This document shows positions 51,384 through 59,085 of a stretch of 64,000 nucleotides of DNA, piece after piece (position 1 is the stretch's first letter; every line of letters starts with the position of its first letter). Location of the stretch: NCBI RefSeq assembly GCF_000378945.1, contig NZ_KB900539.1, positions 2,499,234 through 2,563,233 on the forward strand, written 5' to 3'. The DNA comes from Methyloversatilis universalis EHg5. GTDB lineage: Bacteria; Pseudomonadota; Gammaproteobacteria; Burkholderiales; Rhodocyclaceae. The translations under genes and the position numbers were made by a program. The notes under the pieces are model-generated. The model did not search any database. It was given only the letters and a program-made list of their open reading frames with translations, and had not been told where the DNA came from.

Positions 51384-51695
51384 ATGACGTTCAAGCTGAA
51401 ACCCGACCCCACCTTCAAGACCAAGGTTCAGATCCATATCCCCGGCCAGCCCAAGCCTGGCGAAATCGAGTTCGTGTTCAAGCACAAGACGCGCGACGAG
51501 CTGAGGGCGTTCCGCGAGGAAGCCAAGACCAAGGCAGACGAGGACGTGATTCTCGATATCGCTGACGGCTGGGACGTGAAAGACAGCGCCTTCTGCCGAG
51601 ACTCGCTGACCGAGCTGTTCGCGAACTACTCGACTGCGCCGGCCAGCATCGTCGATGCATACATGGGCGAACTGCACGGCACCCGTCGCGCCTGA
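51384..51695 (+). CDS. Phage tail assembly chaperone-like protein
   Basis: A 103-residue protein. The start MTFKLKPDPTFKTKVQIHIP is chosen since CTGGAG lies 7 bases before this ATG but only 1 base before the upstream one. The sequence GEIEFVFKHKTRDELRAFREEA and the compact helical C-terminus (DSLTELFANYSTAPASIVDAYM) resemble tail chaperones that bind the tape measure protein. Its position upstream of a tape measure supports this. Confidence 0.75.
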   Translation: MTFKLKPDPTFKTKVQIHIPGQPKPGEIEFVFKHKTRDELRAFREEAKTKADEDVILDIADGWDVKDSAFCRDSLTELFANYSTAPASIVDAYMGELHGTRRA

Positions 51696-51723
51696 CATCC
51701 AGATCACCGCAAGGAGTTTCGAA

Positions 51724-52095
51724 ATGGCAACTCTCGCCGAACTCTCTTCACAGCGCGCCACCGCTGCAAACAACTGGCAAACGCTATGCGCCCAGCTTCG
51801 GGCCGCGTACATCGAGCTCGCGGCACTGGATCGGGCTGTGGTGAATACCAATGTCGTTTTCCCCAACGGCATCGTTCACCCGAATCCAGTGACCAACACA
51901 ACCGGGCCGCTGAGCAGCCAGAACTACCAGGATCGATCGACGGGGATTGGTCGCATCCCCATCGCCGTGCTCGACGGACCCGCGCGTTCATTCAACGCCT
52001 TGCTGGAACTGCCGCAGCACCTGGACTTCCCGCTACCGGCATGGCCGAACCCTGGCGACGCGATCCGCGCGCGCCTTGAGCAACTGATCGCCTGA
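51724..52095 (+). CDS. Hypothetical phage protein
   Basis: A 123-residue protein starting MATLAELSSQRATAANNWQT after AAGGAG. A helical N-terminus (LCAQLRAAYIELAALDRAV) is followed by an Asn/Pro-rich region (NVVFPNGIVHPNPVTNTTG). No family was recognised. It lies between the tail chaperone and a 268-residue unknown. Confidence 0.65.
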   Translation: MATLAELSSQRATAANNWQTLCAQLRAAYIELAALDRAVVNTNVVFPNGIVHPNPVTNTTGPLSSQNYQDRSTGIGRIPIAVLDGPARSFNALLELPQHLDFPLPAWPNPGDAIRARLEQLIA

Positions 52096-52105
52096 GGACA
52101 TCGAA

Positions 52106-52912
52106 ATGAAACGCATACCGCACCCCGCCGCCGCAGAAACGCACGACATGATCGAGTTTTCGGACGGTCGCCAGATCCAGGCGCCGCGCTGGACCTCACC
52201 CAAGCGGACAGACCCCGTAGTCATCGCAGATGCCGTACTGGAAATCATCGACGAACGACTGACGGCCCGCAGGGTGATCCACCAGGACCCGCACCTCTCA
52301 AGCGCTGGACGGGCGCATAAGTCGCGGCCGGTGGATGAGGAAATCCTTGGCCGCGTTGCCGCCGGCTGGTCGCAAGTCGAGACCTTCGCGCGCCACATCG
52401 ACAACCGGGAGGCCGCCTTGCTCGCCCTGCCGACCCTGGACCCGACCGCCGCGGCTGTCGCCGTCGAGGACCGCGAGTGCCGCGACTGGTGGCGCGCCCT
52501 TCCAACCGAGGAAAAAGCCCGCATGCTGGCCCGTATCGACGCCGAACCCGAGAAGCACCAGCGCTTGGCCATTGCGCTGCTGCGCAGCCCTCTGCCGCTC
52601 GCAATGCTCGACGGTGAGGTGAATTTCGTCCGTGATGTCTGGAACCGCGGCAGACGCGCAGGCAACCCGGAAGAGGCTGCGGCCATCGACGAGGGGCGCG
52701 CGGCCGTGGCCTACGCGCAAGAGGTGCTTTTGCACACAGCGGCCGTTGCTCAGCATGCCATCGGCGCGAGCCGGGATGCCGTTGTCGACACGCTCACAAC
52801 CAACAAGCTTGAAACCGGCACCGGTTACCGCGCCTTCGGATTCTCCGACCAGGACGCTGCGGCGTCGCGGCAGCGCGTCGAGGCGCTGGGGATCATGAAC
52901 AGGGCTGCGTAA
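52106..52912 (+). CDS. Hypothetical phage protein
   Basis: A 268-residue mostly helical protein starting MKRIPHPAAAETHDMIEFSD. Features include VVIADAVLEIIDERLTARRV and AAIDEGRAAVAYAQEVLLHT. No domain is recognised. Its TAA stop shares a base with the ATG of the gp10-like gene, so it is part of the tail operon. Confidence 0.65.
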   Translation: MKRIPHPAAAETHDMIEFSDGRQIQAPRWTSPKRTDPVVIADAVLEIIDERLTARRVIHQDPHLSSAGRAHKSRPVDEEILGRVAAGWSQVETFARHIDNREAALLALPTLDPTAAAVAVEDRECRDWWRALPTEEKARMLARIDAEPEKHQRLAIALLRSPLPLAMLDGEVNFVRDVWNRGRRAGNPEEAAAIDEGRAAVAYAQEVLLHTAAVAQHAIGASRDAVVDTLTTNKLETGTGYRAFGFSDQDAAASRQRVEALGIMNRAA

Positions 52913-53319
52913 TGGGTCAGTTCAGCGTCGATATCTCCCGGTTCGTCGAGAAAACGAACGGCAACATCGAGCGTGCAGCACGACAGGCCGTCGTGCTTGC
53001 TGCGCAAGGCCTGATCATGCGCACGCCGGTCGATACCGGGCGCGCTCGAGCGAACTGGGTGTTCGGCGCTGGCGCAATCAACTACGAGGTGGTCGAGACG
53101 AGAACGGACCGCAGCGGCGGCGCGACACAGGGGGCGATTGCGGCAGCAGTGATGACCGTGCGTATTGCCTCCGTCCCATACCTCTACGTATCGAACAGCC
53201 TCCCCTACGTCCAAAGGCTTGAGGATGGCTGGTCGCAACAGGCGCCGGCCGGCATGGTGAAGGCCACGCTGGCCGAGTTGCCCCGACAGATTGAAGCATT
53301 CGCAAGGAGCATTGCATGA
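52912..53319 (+). CDS. HK97 gp10-like / minor tail completion protein
   Basis: A 135-residue protein with the hallmark of gp10-like tail completion proteins: LIMRTPVDTGRARANWVFG followed by VSNSLPYVQRLEDGWSQQAP and a C-terminal helix. Such proteins sit at the head-tail interface or tail terminator. It overlaps the tape measure gene by 4 bp. Confidence 0.82.
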   Translation: MGQFSVDISRFVEKTNGNIERAARQAVVLAAQGLIMRTPVDTGRARANWVFGAGAINYEVVETRTDRSGGATQGAIAAAVMTVRIASVPYLYVSNSLPYVQRLEDGWSQQAPAGMVKATLAELPRQIEAFARSIA

Positions 53320-55490
53320 CAGCGAATACCGCAACCCTAGCGCTTCGTATCGACGCGTCACAGGCGACATCTGCAGCCACCGCGCTCCACCGGTTCGAGC
53401 AGTCCGGCAAGAACGCTGAGACGTCCGCAAACCGACTGGCCAGCGCCACCACGTCGCTGCGAAATGTCTTCGCTGGCCTTTCCACTGCCGTCGCTGTGCG
53501 CAACTTCGTCCAGCTGGCGGATACCTACTCGAACATCAACTCGCGGTTGAAGCTGGTTACGCAGAGCGCCGGTGAGTTCGTGGCCGCGCAGGAGGCGCTG
53601 TTCGACATCAGCCAACGTACCCGTGTGGGGCTCGAACAGACCTCGGACCTGTACGGCAACCTGCGCCGTTCAACACAGTCGCTCGGCGTTTCGCAATCCG
53701 AGGTCTTGGGCGTCACCGAGACGATCAACAAAGCCCTGATCGTCAGTGGCACCAGCGCGCAAGGTGCAGCTGCTGCCCTCGTGCAGCTTGGACAGGGGTT
53801 TGCTTCCGGCACGCTGCGCGGCGAGGAGCTGAACAGCGTGCTCGAGCAGGCGCCGCGGCTCGCCCAAGCGATCGCCGACGGCCTCGGCGTTCCCATCGGG
53901 AAGCTGCGCGAGCTCACGGGTGCGCGTGTTTTCGAGGCAATCCGCAAGTCTGGCGAACAGGTCGGCAAAGAGTTTGACTCGATGGCCAAGACGGTCGAAC
54001 AGGCCTCGACGCAGGGCGCAAACTCGCTGTTGAAGTTGATCGGGAAGTTGGACGAAGCCACCGGTGCAAGCGCTTCGCTCGCGAAGACAATCTCTGAATC
54101 TGCGGTGTTCATGGGCACACTGGGTGACGAGATATCGCGCGGTGCGGCTGGGCAGAAGGATATCGGCCTGCTGGCCGAAGCATTCCTTGTGGTCGAAGAA
54201 ACTGTCAAGGTTCTCGCTGCCAACATCTCATTCGTCTTCAAGAGCATCGGCCGAGAGATTGGCGCCATCGCCGCCCAGGCAGAGGCTTTGTCCAGACTCG
54301 ATTTCTCCGGCTTCAGCGCAATCGGGGATGCCGTGAAGGCAGACGCCGCCGAAGCTCGCCGAGCGCTGGACCAGTACGAGAAGGATGTTCTGAGCCGCAC
54401 ACGCGCGAAGCCAGCGGCGACAACACCGGTAGCTGCCAGTGCAACACCAAGGGCCGCCGCAGGCACCTTCACTGCGCGCGGCGGAAGCCGCCGCAAAGGC
54501 TCCGACGACAGCGAGAGAATGCTACGCGAGGCTGAGGCGATGGTCGACGAGTGGTCGCCTCTGAAACTGCGCTGGGAGTTGGAGGACAGCTTCGAATCAA
54601 GGGATACGAACGCCGCGCTCGCTGACTGGAAGGCCGAGTCAGAAGAGCGGCGCGACGCGATGGTGCGGACATACCAGGACATCGCCGATCCTGCGCGCCG
54701 CTACCGTGAAGAAGTGCAGCTTGTGAATGCCCTGGAGGCGCAGGCGCTGCTGACTGGGGAAGAGGCGTTCGCCGTGCGCTCCAAGCTCTACGAGGACATG
54801 GACCGCGCCACCGGAGAAGTGAATGAGAAGCTGCGCGAGCAGCGCGGCATCGGTGAAGAGCTTGGCCTCACGTTCAGCAGCGCCTTCGAGGATGCGATTC
54901 TGCGCGGCCGAGAGCTCTCCGACGTGTTCGCGGGCCTAGCCGAGGATGTCGCGCGCATCGCGATTCGCAAGAGCATCACAGAGCCACTGGGGGAAGCCGT
55001 TGCCGCGGCCTTCAGCGCAAAGGGCGGGGGCGGCGGAGGGTTCGGCGGGATCTTCTCCGCAATCACCAGCTTCCTTGGCTTCGCAGATGGCGGTTACGTT
55101 CGCGGCCCTGGATCAGCCACCAGCGACAGCATCCCTGCACGCCTGAGCAATGGCGAGTATGTGATCCGCGCGGAGGCCGTGCGCAAGGTTGGCGTCGCCA
55201 CGCTCGATGCCATCAACACGGGAGGCCCGATCAGGAAGTACGCGGCCGGTGGATACGTCGGCCAGGCCTCTGGTGCGGCTGGGGCGCCCGCCCGCGATGG
55301 TCTGGTGGTGAACATCACGAATCAGACCCCGGCCGAGGTGACCACCACCCGAGGCGAGGACGGTTCCCTGAACGTTTTGATCCGAGCTGTCGCGGCGCAG
55401 ATGGCCGATGATGTCGGCGCAGGCGTTGGCCCACTCAATGCTGCGCTCCATGGACGATTTGGGTTACGGCCACAGACAGGAGGCTACTGA
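53316..55490 (+). CDS. Phage tail tape measure protein
   Basis: A 724-residue tape measure protein. The N-terminal part (residues 1-250) matches the TMP_2 type: TATLALRIDASQATSAATAL, YSNINSRLKLVTQSAGEFVA, GLEQTSDLYGNLRRSTQSLG and FASGTLRGEELNSVLEQAPR. Long helical coils follow, then a Gly-rich hydrophobic segment near residue 565-580 and the typical end FADGGYVRGPGSATSDSIPA, then RLSNGEYVIRAEAVRKVG. Length suggests a short tail (roughly 100 nm by the usual 1.5 Angstrom per residue rule). Confidence 0.9.
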   Translation: MTANTATLALRIDASQATSAATALHRFEQSGKNAETSANRLASATTSLRNVFAGLSTAVAVRNFVQLADTYSNINSRLKLVTQSAGEFVAAQEALFDISQRTRVGLEQTSDLYGNLRRSTQSLGVSQSEVLGVTETINKALIVSGTSAQGAAAALVQLGQGFASGTLRGEELNSVLEQAPRLAQAIADGLGVPIGKLRELTGARVFEAIRKSGEQVGKEFDSMAKTVEQASTQGANSLLKLIGKLDEATGASASLAKTISESAVFMGTLGDEISRGAAGQKDIGLLAEAFLVVEETVKVLAANISFVFKSIGREIGAIAAQAEALSRLDFSGFSAIGDAVKADAAEARRALDQYEKDVLSRTRAKPAATTPVAASATPRAAAGTFTARGGSRRKGSDDSERMLREAEAMVDEWSPLKLRWELEDSFESRDTNAALADWKAESEERRDAMVRTYQDIADPARRYREEVQLVNALEAQALLTGEEAFAVRSKLYEDMDRATGEVNEKLREQRGIGEELGLTFSSAFEDAILRGRELSDVFAGLAEDVARIAIRKSITEPLGEAVAAAFSAKGGGGGGFGGIFSAITSFLGFADGGYVRGPGSATSDSIPARLSNGEYVIRAEAVRKVGVATLDAINTGGPIRKYAAGGYVGQASGAAGAPARDGLVVNITNQTPAEVTTTRGEDGSLNVLIRAVAAQMADDVGAGVGPLNAALHGRFGLRPQTGGY

Positions 55491-55775
55491 ATGGACGAAT
55501 TGAATTACCTCAAATTGCGTGCAGCTATCGCCGCAAATCGACACATTCTGACTATCGTAATGGCGCATCTGGCAGCGAGTCGAGAAATCGAGCTCGCTCC
55601 ACTTCTGGAGGAGCTGACCGCTGACATGACGAGTCTGATTCCAGGCGGCACGGCCAGCGAAGTCGAAACACTACAGAGGTACGAAGCGCTTCTTACCAAG
55701 GAGTTCGAAAGCATCGTCTCGGCCGCATCGAGGCGGGCAGCAGTCGTGCGCGAGCATCGGCAAAAGGGGGGATAA
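55491..55775 (+). CDS. Hypothetical phage protein
   Basis: A 94-residue helical protein starting directly after the tape measure stop (MDELNYLKLRAAIAANRHIL), ending in a basic tail. No motif is recognised. Position suggests a tail accessory protein. Confidence 0.6.
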   Translation: MDELNYLKLRAAIAANRHILTIVMAHLAASREIELAPLLEELTADMTSLIPGGTASEVETLQRYEALLTKEFESIVSAASRRAAVVREHRQKGG

Positions 55776-56072
55776 GTGGCAAGAAAAACCACATCAAATT
55801 CTCCGATGAGCCGCACAAGAACAGGAGAGGCGCAGCATCCCTCCCCCCCTCGAGTTCGTTTGAAGCTCGCATCGATCGACGACGTGAAGGCGGAACTTGC
55901 CCGGCTGTATCGGTCAGCCAAGGCGGGGCAGATGGACGTAGGCGACGCCAGCAAGCTGGCGAACATGCTGGCGCTGCTGGGCCGACTGATCGAAGGCGCC
56001 GACCTGGAGCGCCGAATCGCTGCCATCGAGGCAGCACAGTCGGATGGGAAGGGGCGGCCGCGATGTCACTGA
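55776..56072 (+). CDS. Hypothetical phage protein
   Basis: A 98-residue protein using GTG directly after the previous stop. A basic N-terminus is followed by ASIDDVKAELARLYRSAKAG and LANMLALLGRLIEGADLERR, a helical pattern like small terminase-associated or gene-regulatory phage proteins, but no identity can be given. It overlaps the next gene by 10 bp. Confidence 0.6.
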   Translation: MARKTTSNSPMSRTRTGEAQHPSPPRVRLKLASIDDVKAELARLYRSAKAGQMDVGDASKLANMLALLGRLIEGADLERRIAAIEAAQSDGKGRPRCH

Positions 56073-56374
56073 AGAATCTGGAACAGCGCCTGCGCAAGGC
56101 AGAGGCCGAGGCGCAGCGAAAAGCCGGCGACGGCCTGCCGGTGCTGTTCATCACCATCCCCGACTTCTGGGAGCCGGATGGCTGCGGATCATTCCGCGTA
56201 TCGGCGCGCTACGCCAGCGAGGGCAGCACCGCAGCCCATGACGTCATCGTCAGGCAGCCGGGCGAGAGCATCGCCGAACTGGAAGAGCGTTGCCGACGCG
56301 ACCATCCGGGCAGGCGGGTATTCATGGCCACGCAGCGGCCGGGTCCGTCGCTCACCGAAAGGAAACCCGAATGA
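56063..56374 (+). CDS. Hypothetical phage protein
   Basis: A 103-residue protein. An N-terminal helix (LEQRLRKAEAEAQRKAG) is followed by VLFITIPDFWEPDGCGSFRV and ESIAELEERCRRDHPGRRVF. It overlaps the following gene by 4 bp (ATGA). The family is unknown. The next protein has a similar helix-plus-strand plan, so the two could be related by duplication. Confidence 0.62.
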   Translation: MSLKNLEQRLRKAEAEAQRKAGDGLPVLFITIPDFWEPDGCGSFRVSARYASEGSTAAHDVIVRQPGESIAELEERCRRDHPGRRVFMATQRPGPSLTERKPE

Positions 56375-56598
56375 AGAACCTGCGCACCCGTATTACCAGG
56401 CTGGAAACAGCAACAAGCCCCGCCAGTCGTTCCGGCTGGTTGCCCGTTCTGGCATGGTTTCCCGAAGGCGCAACGCCGGAGCAGCGCGCGACCATCGAGG
56501 CCGATGTCGAGAGGCGCCGGGCAGCAGGTGAAACCGTCATCCTCGAGGAGACGCGCGAACAAGCCATGGATGTGATGATCGAGCTGATAGCGCCTTGA
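56371..56598 (+). CDS. Hypothetical phage protein, last gene of the element
   Basis: A 75-residue protein starting MKNLRTRITRLETATSPASR, with ATPEQRATIEADVERRRAAG and a C-terminal helix. It starts like the preceding protein (an Arg/Leu-rich helix). It lies 115 bp before attR. No function is known. Confidence 0.6.
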   Translation: MKNLRTRITRLETATSPASRSGWLPVLAWFPEGATPEQRATIEADVERRRAAGETVILEETREQAMDVMIELIAP

Positions 56599-56658
56599 CG
56601 TTGAAAGCTTGACCGTGCATTGACGGGAACCGCCAAAGCGCTCTAACTTAGTTGGTCG

Positions 56659-56670
56659 TTTTGTTGGGCG
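56659..56670. repeat. 12-bp repeat, right copy (possible integrase arm site)
   Basis: TTTTGTTGGGCG, identical to 45745-45756. A further TTTTGTT follows 15 bases later (56677-56683), as expected for clustered arm-type sites. Evidence is positional only. Confidence 0.45.
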
Positions 56671-56712
56671 GATCATTTTGTTCCGCATGAAACGGCTTGC
56701 ATGCGTGGAATC

Positions 56713-56726
56713 TGGCGGAAGCTGTG
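56713..56726. other. attR within the 3' end of tRNA-Ser
   Basis: TGGCGGAAGCTGTG is the reverse complement of the tRNA 3' acceptor and T-arm end including CCA, and is identical to 45614-45627. The tRNA remains complete after integration, as is usual for tRNA-targeting integrases. Confidence 0.75.
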
Positions 56727-56802
56727 AGATTCGAACTCACGAACGCCTTGCGACGTTGCCGGTTTTCAAGACCGGTGCATTCAACCACTCTGCCAAGCTT
56801 CC
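56713..56802 (-). tRNA. tRNA-Ser (anticodon UGA)
   Basis: A 90-nt minus-strand gene with encoded CCA. The acceptor stem pairs GGAAGCT with AGCTTCC, and G73 and CCA follow. The anticodon stem-loop is CCGGT-CTTGAAA-ACCGG, giving anticodon TGA. A long variable arm (CAACGTCGCAAGGCGTTCG) and T-arm GTGAG-TTCGAAT-CTCAC identify a class II serine tRNA reading UCA and related codons. Its 3' end is the integration site of the neighbouring element. Confidence 0.97.
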
Positions 56803-56941
56803 GGATGCCGCCTGCCGGGCGCGGAGCCGCGCGGGGCAAGGGATATTTTGAGGGCCGAAGTCTAGCACGGGCCGCTGTCATTGAAACTTCGCACCCCCTG
56901 CGATAGTCTTTAGAACACTAACTATCCTTCGGGAGACTTTG

Positions 56942-57631
56942 ATGCAACCGCAATTCCAGAGCATGCAGACCACCGGTTCGATCTCGGTCGGCCAGAACCG
57001 CGTGCTGCGCAACACCTATCTGATGCTGGCCGTGTCCATGGTGCCGACGCTGATCGGTGCGCTGGTGGGCATACAGATGCGCTTCTCCTTCTTCGCCGGC
57101 AGCCCGCTGGTGTCCTTCCTGGTGTTCATGGGCGTGGCCTGGGGCTTCATGTGGGGCATCGAGAAGAACAAGAACAGCGGTCTGGGCGTGGCCCTGCTGC
57201 TGGGCTTCACCTTCTTCATGGGCCTGATGCTGAGCCGCATCCTGCAGGTGGCGCTGGGCTTCTCGAACGGCGGCAGCATCATCGCGATGGCCGCAGGCGG
57301 CACCGCAGCCACCTTCTTCGTGCTGTCGTCGATCGCGGCCACCACCAAGCGCGATTTCTCCGGCATGAGCAGCTTCCTGACCGTGGGCGCCATCGTGCTG
57401 CTGCTGGCGATTGTCGCCAACATCTTCCTGCAGATTCCGGGCCTGCATCTGGCGATTTCAGCCGGCATCGCGCTGCTGTCGGCGGCCTGGATGCTGTACG
57501 ACATCCAGAACATCGTGCGCGGAGGTGAAACCAACTACGTGAGCGCGTCGCTGTCGGTGTATCTGAACCTGTACAACCTGTTCGTCAGCCTGATCAACCT
57601 GCTGATGGCACTGACCGGCCAGCGCGAATAA
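56942..57631 (+). CDS. yccA: Bax inhibitor-1 / YccA family membrane protein
   Basis: A 229-residue inner-membrane protein with seven predicted helices, starting MQPQFQSMQTTGSISVGQNR (GGGAG 6 bases before; an adjacent TTG gives one extra Met). Family features: LRNTYLMLAVSMVPTLIGAL, GSIIAMAAGGTAATFFVLSS and the C-terminal SAAWMLYDIQNIVRGGETNY with conserved acidic residues. In E. coli YccA modulates FtsH proteolysis. A strong terminator follows. Confidence 0.92.
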   Translation: MQPQFQSMQTTGSISVGQNRVLRNTYLMLAVSMVPTLIGALVGIQMRFSFFAGSPLVSFLVFMGVAWGFMWGIEKNKNSGLGVALLLGFTFFMGLMLSRILQVALGFSNGGSIIAMAAGGTAATFFVLSSIAATTKRDFSGMSSFLTVGAIVLLLAIVANIFLQIPGLHLAISAGIALLSAAWMLYDIQNIVRGGETNYVSASLSVYLNLYNLFVSLINLLMALTGQRE

Positions 57632-57653
57632 ATCCCGCTGTCACCGGATAAGG

Positions 57654-57690
57654 AAAAGCCCCGGAGGCGAAAGCGTCCGGGGCTTTTTTT
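57654..57690 (+). terminator. Rho-independent terminator of yccA
   Basis: A GCCCCGGA/TCCGGGGC stem with a GGCGAAAGCG loop, flanked by A4 and T7. It lies 23 bases after the yccA stop. Confidence 0.95.
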
Positions 57691-57784
57691 CCGCGGGGTT
57701 CCGGGTCTGACGGCTCGTGTTCGATCAGCGCCGCGCGACTTCCCAGGAAGCATCGCGGCGAGGGCGCCGCTTGTATGTTCATCT

Positions 57785-57965
57785 ACGGCAAGCGTAGTAG
57801 TGGACGCTTGTCGGGCGGAGGGACGAGCGCCGCATCTGACGGCAAGCACGTACAGACAGTGGGAGAGATGTCCCGCCTTCACCCCCGAGCACCGATGAGG
57901 AATCCTTCGGACCGCGTCTGACCCGGTACCGACCATATCCTGCAAGCCTGTGCCCAGGTGACCCC
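57785..57965 (+). ncRNA. Candidate bridge RNA of IS110 copy 1
   Basis: The non-coding left end can fold into successive stem-loops. The first loop (stem GGC..GGGAC at 57814-57824 with GTCCCGCC at 57870-57877) contains GCGCCGC (57827-57833), identical to the target left of the insertion point, and GTGGGAG (57859-57865), the complement of CTCCCAC at its right including the CT core. This is the order expected of left and right target guides. A second hairpin region (57885-57950) would hold donor guides; GAATC at 57900-57904 matches the element's right end. Boundaries are approximate. Confidence 0.62.
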
Positions 57966-58001
57966 GACAAGCCCTTCAACCATAGTCCGGAGGTGCTCAT
58001 C

Positions 58002-58967
58002 GTGACAAGTCAGACCGAATCCCCCCGCTTTGGCATCGACGTCTCCAAGCGCTGGCTGGACATCGCCGAGTACGGCCGCTCGCCGGTGCTGCACATCGAC
58101 AACACCGCCCCGGCCATCCGCAGCTGGCTGCGCACCTTGCCCCCGAGCGCCTGCCACATCGCCTGCGAATCCACCGGCACCTACCACCGCGCGCTGGTCG
58201 AGCTGCTCATCGGCGCCGGTCATCGGGTGTATCTGATCGACGGCTACACGCTGTCCAGATACCGCGACACGCTGGGCCAGCGCGCCAAGACCGATCGGCA
58301 CGACGCGGGGCTGATCGCCCGCTATCTCGCCCACGAAGGGGCGCGTCTGCGCCCGTTCTCGCTGCCGCCCCGTGCGGTGACCGACCTGCGCGCCCTGCTG
58401 CGCCGTCGCGCCACCCTGGTGCGTTGCCTGGGCCGCATGCGTCAGAGCATGGAGGAGCTGCCCGGCTTCGCCCGCCAGGTGCGGGCCGTCACCGAGCGGA
58501 TCCAGGCGCTGATCAAACGGCTGGAACAGCGCATCGCCGCGCTGATCGGCACCAGCGGCTGGGAGGACCCGTATCGGCGCATCCTGAAGGTTGAAGGCAT
58601 CGGCGCACTCACCGCCGCCGGTCTGTGCGCCACGCTTCACCGCGCCCCATTCTGCCGGGCCGATGCCTTCATCGCCTTCCTCGGTCTGGATGTGACCGTG
58701 CGCCAATCGGGCACCCAGCGCGCACGCGGGGTGCTCAGCAAGAAGGGCGATGCCGAGATGCGCCGCCTGCTCTACAACGCCGCCATGGCGGCCAGCCGAT
58801 CCAGTACCTGGCAGCCCTTCTACCAGCGCATGCTCCAGCGCGGATTCAGCCGCACGCAGGCGCTGGTCGCGCTGGCCAGAAAGCTCGCAAGGGTCGCCTT
58901 CTCGCTAATGAAGAACGCCTCCGACTACGTCCCTCAACAACACGAAAACGCTTGCGCTCGAACATAG
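58002..58967 (+). CDS. IS110-family transposase (DEDD + Tnp_20), copy 1
   Basis: A 321-residue recombinase with GTG start 8 bases after GGAGG; an in-frame GTG at 57993 adds three residues. The RuvC-like DEDD domain contains FGIDVSKRWLDIA (first Asp), CESTGTYHRAL (Glu) and KTDRHDAGLIARYL (Asp-x-x-Asp). The C-terminal Transposase_20 domain has ILKVEGIGALTAAGLCAT and the Ser-containing AASRSSTWQPFYQRMLQRG, LVALARKLARVAFSLMKN. All catalytic residues are intact. Differs from copy 2 at 9 residues. Confidence 0.96.
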   Translation: MTSQTESPRFGIDVSKRWLDIAEYGRSPVLHIDNTAPAIRSWLRTLPPSACHIACESTGTYHRALVELLIGAGHRVYLIDGYTLSRYRDTLGQRAKTDRHDAGLIARYLAHEGARLRPFSLPPRAVTDLRALLRRRATLVRCLGRMRQSMEELPGFARQVRAVTERIQALIKRLEQRIAALIGTSGWEDPYRRILKVEGIGALTAAGLCATLHRAPFCRADAFIAFLGLDVTVRQSGTQRARGVLSKKGDAEMRRLLYNAAMAASRSSTWQPFYQRMLQRGFSRTQALVALARKLARVAFSLMKNASDYVPQQHENACART

Positions 58968-59085
58968 AATCTCCCACGGGTGTTCGCAGTCTGTCGCCAG
59001 ATTCGTGGGAGCGGCGCCCTCGCCGCGATACGACCCCTGACTACGCACCGGTGCCCTACGACAAGCCGGGCATCCGGCCTGCCCC

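Larger units (their letters stand above)
45614..56726 (+). mobile_element. tRNA-Ser-integrated prophage-like element, 11.1 kb
   Basis: Bounded by 14-bp att repeats and encoding about 17 genes, nearly all on the plus strand and tightly packed. In order: tyrosine integrase, S24-like protein, DUF4224 protein, AlpA-like activator, replication protein and DnaB-like helicase, then tail chaperone, gp10-like protein, tape measure and small proteins. No terminase, portal, capsid, baseplate/tip, holin or lysin gene is visible. The open frames are intact with overlapping start/stops, so decay by point mutation is not obvious. It is either a deletion remnant of a siphophage or a satellite-type element that needs a helper. 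Confidence 0.8.
57770..58972 (+). mobile_element. IS110-family insertion sequence (IS621-like), copy 1
   Basis: An element of about 1.2 kb with a CT dinucleotide at both edges (57770-57771 and 58971-58972), a 7-bp subterminal inverted repeat TATGTTC (57774-57780) / GAACATA (58960-58966), a 230-bp non-coding left end and a transposase whose stop almost reaches the right end. No flanking target duplication beyond CT is seen. This layout (long left end, CT core, REP target) is that of IS110-group elements such as IS621. Copy 2 at 62762 has the same length and ends. Confidence 0.92.
57752..59029. repeat. REP/BIME palindrome interrupted by the IS110 copy
   Basis: Left piece 57752-57771 and right piece 58971-59029 join, after removal of the IS, into a palindrome whose arms (26 nt, reverse complementary) match those of the intact repeat at 22485-22563, again with a short loop of about 25-30 nt. 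The insertion lies inside the left arm between GCCGCT and CCCACGG. Confidence 0.85.

Noticed and set aside
45745-56670. 12-bp TTTTGTTGGGCG repeats as the att core
   Set aside because: The 14-bp repeat that includes the tRNA 3' end fits tRNA integration better; the 12-bp pair is kept as possible arm sites.
56648-56906. Short ORFs overlapping the tRNA-Ser region on both strands
   Set aside because: They run through the tRNA gene and have no ribosome sites.
57879-58706. 275-residue minus-strand ORF across IS110 copy 1 (and its counterpart at 62913-63698)
   Set aside because: Antisense to an intact transposase and its leader; its conservation between copies simply reflects IS identity.
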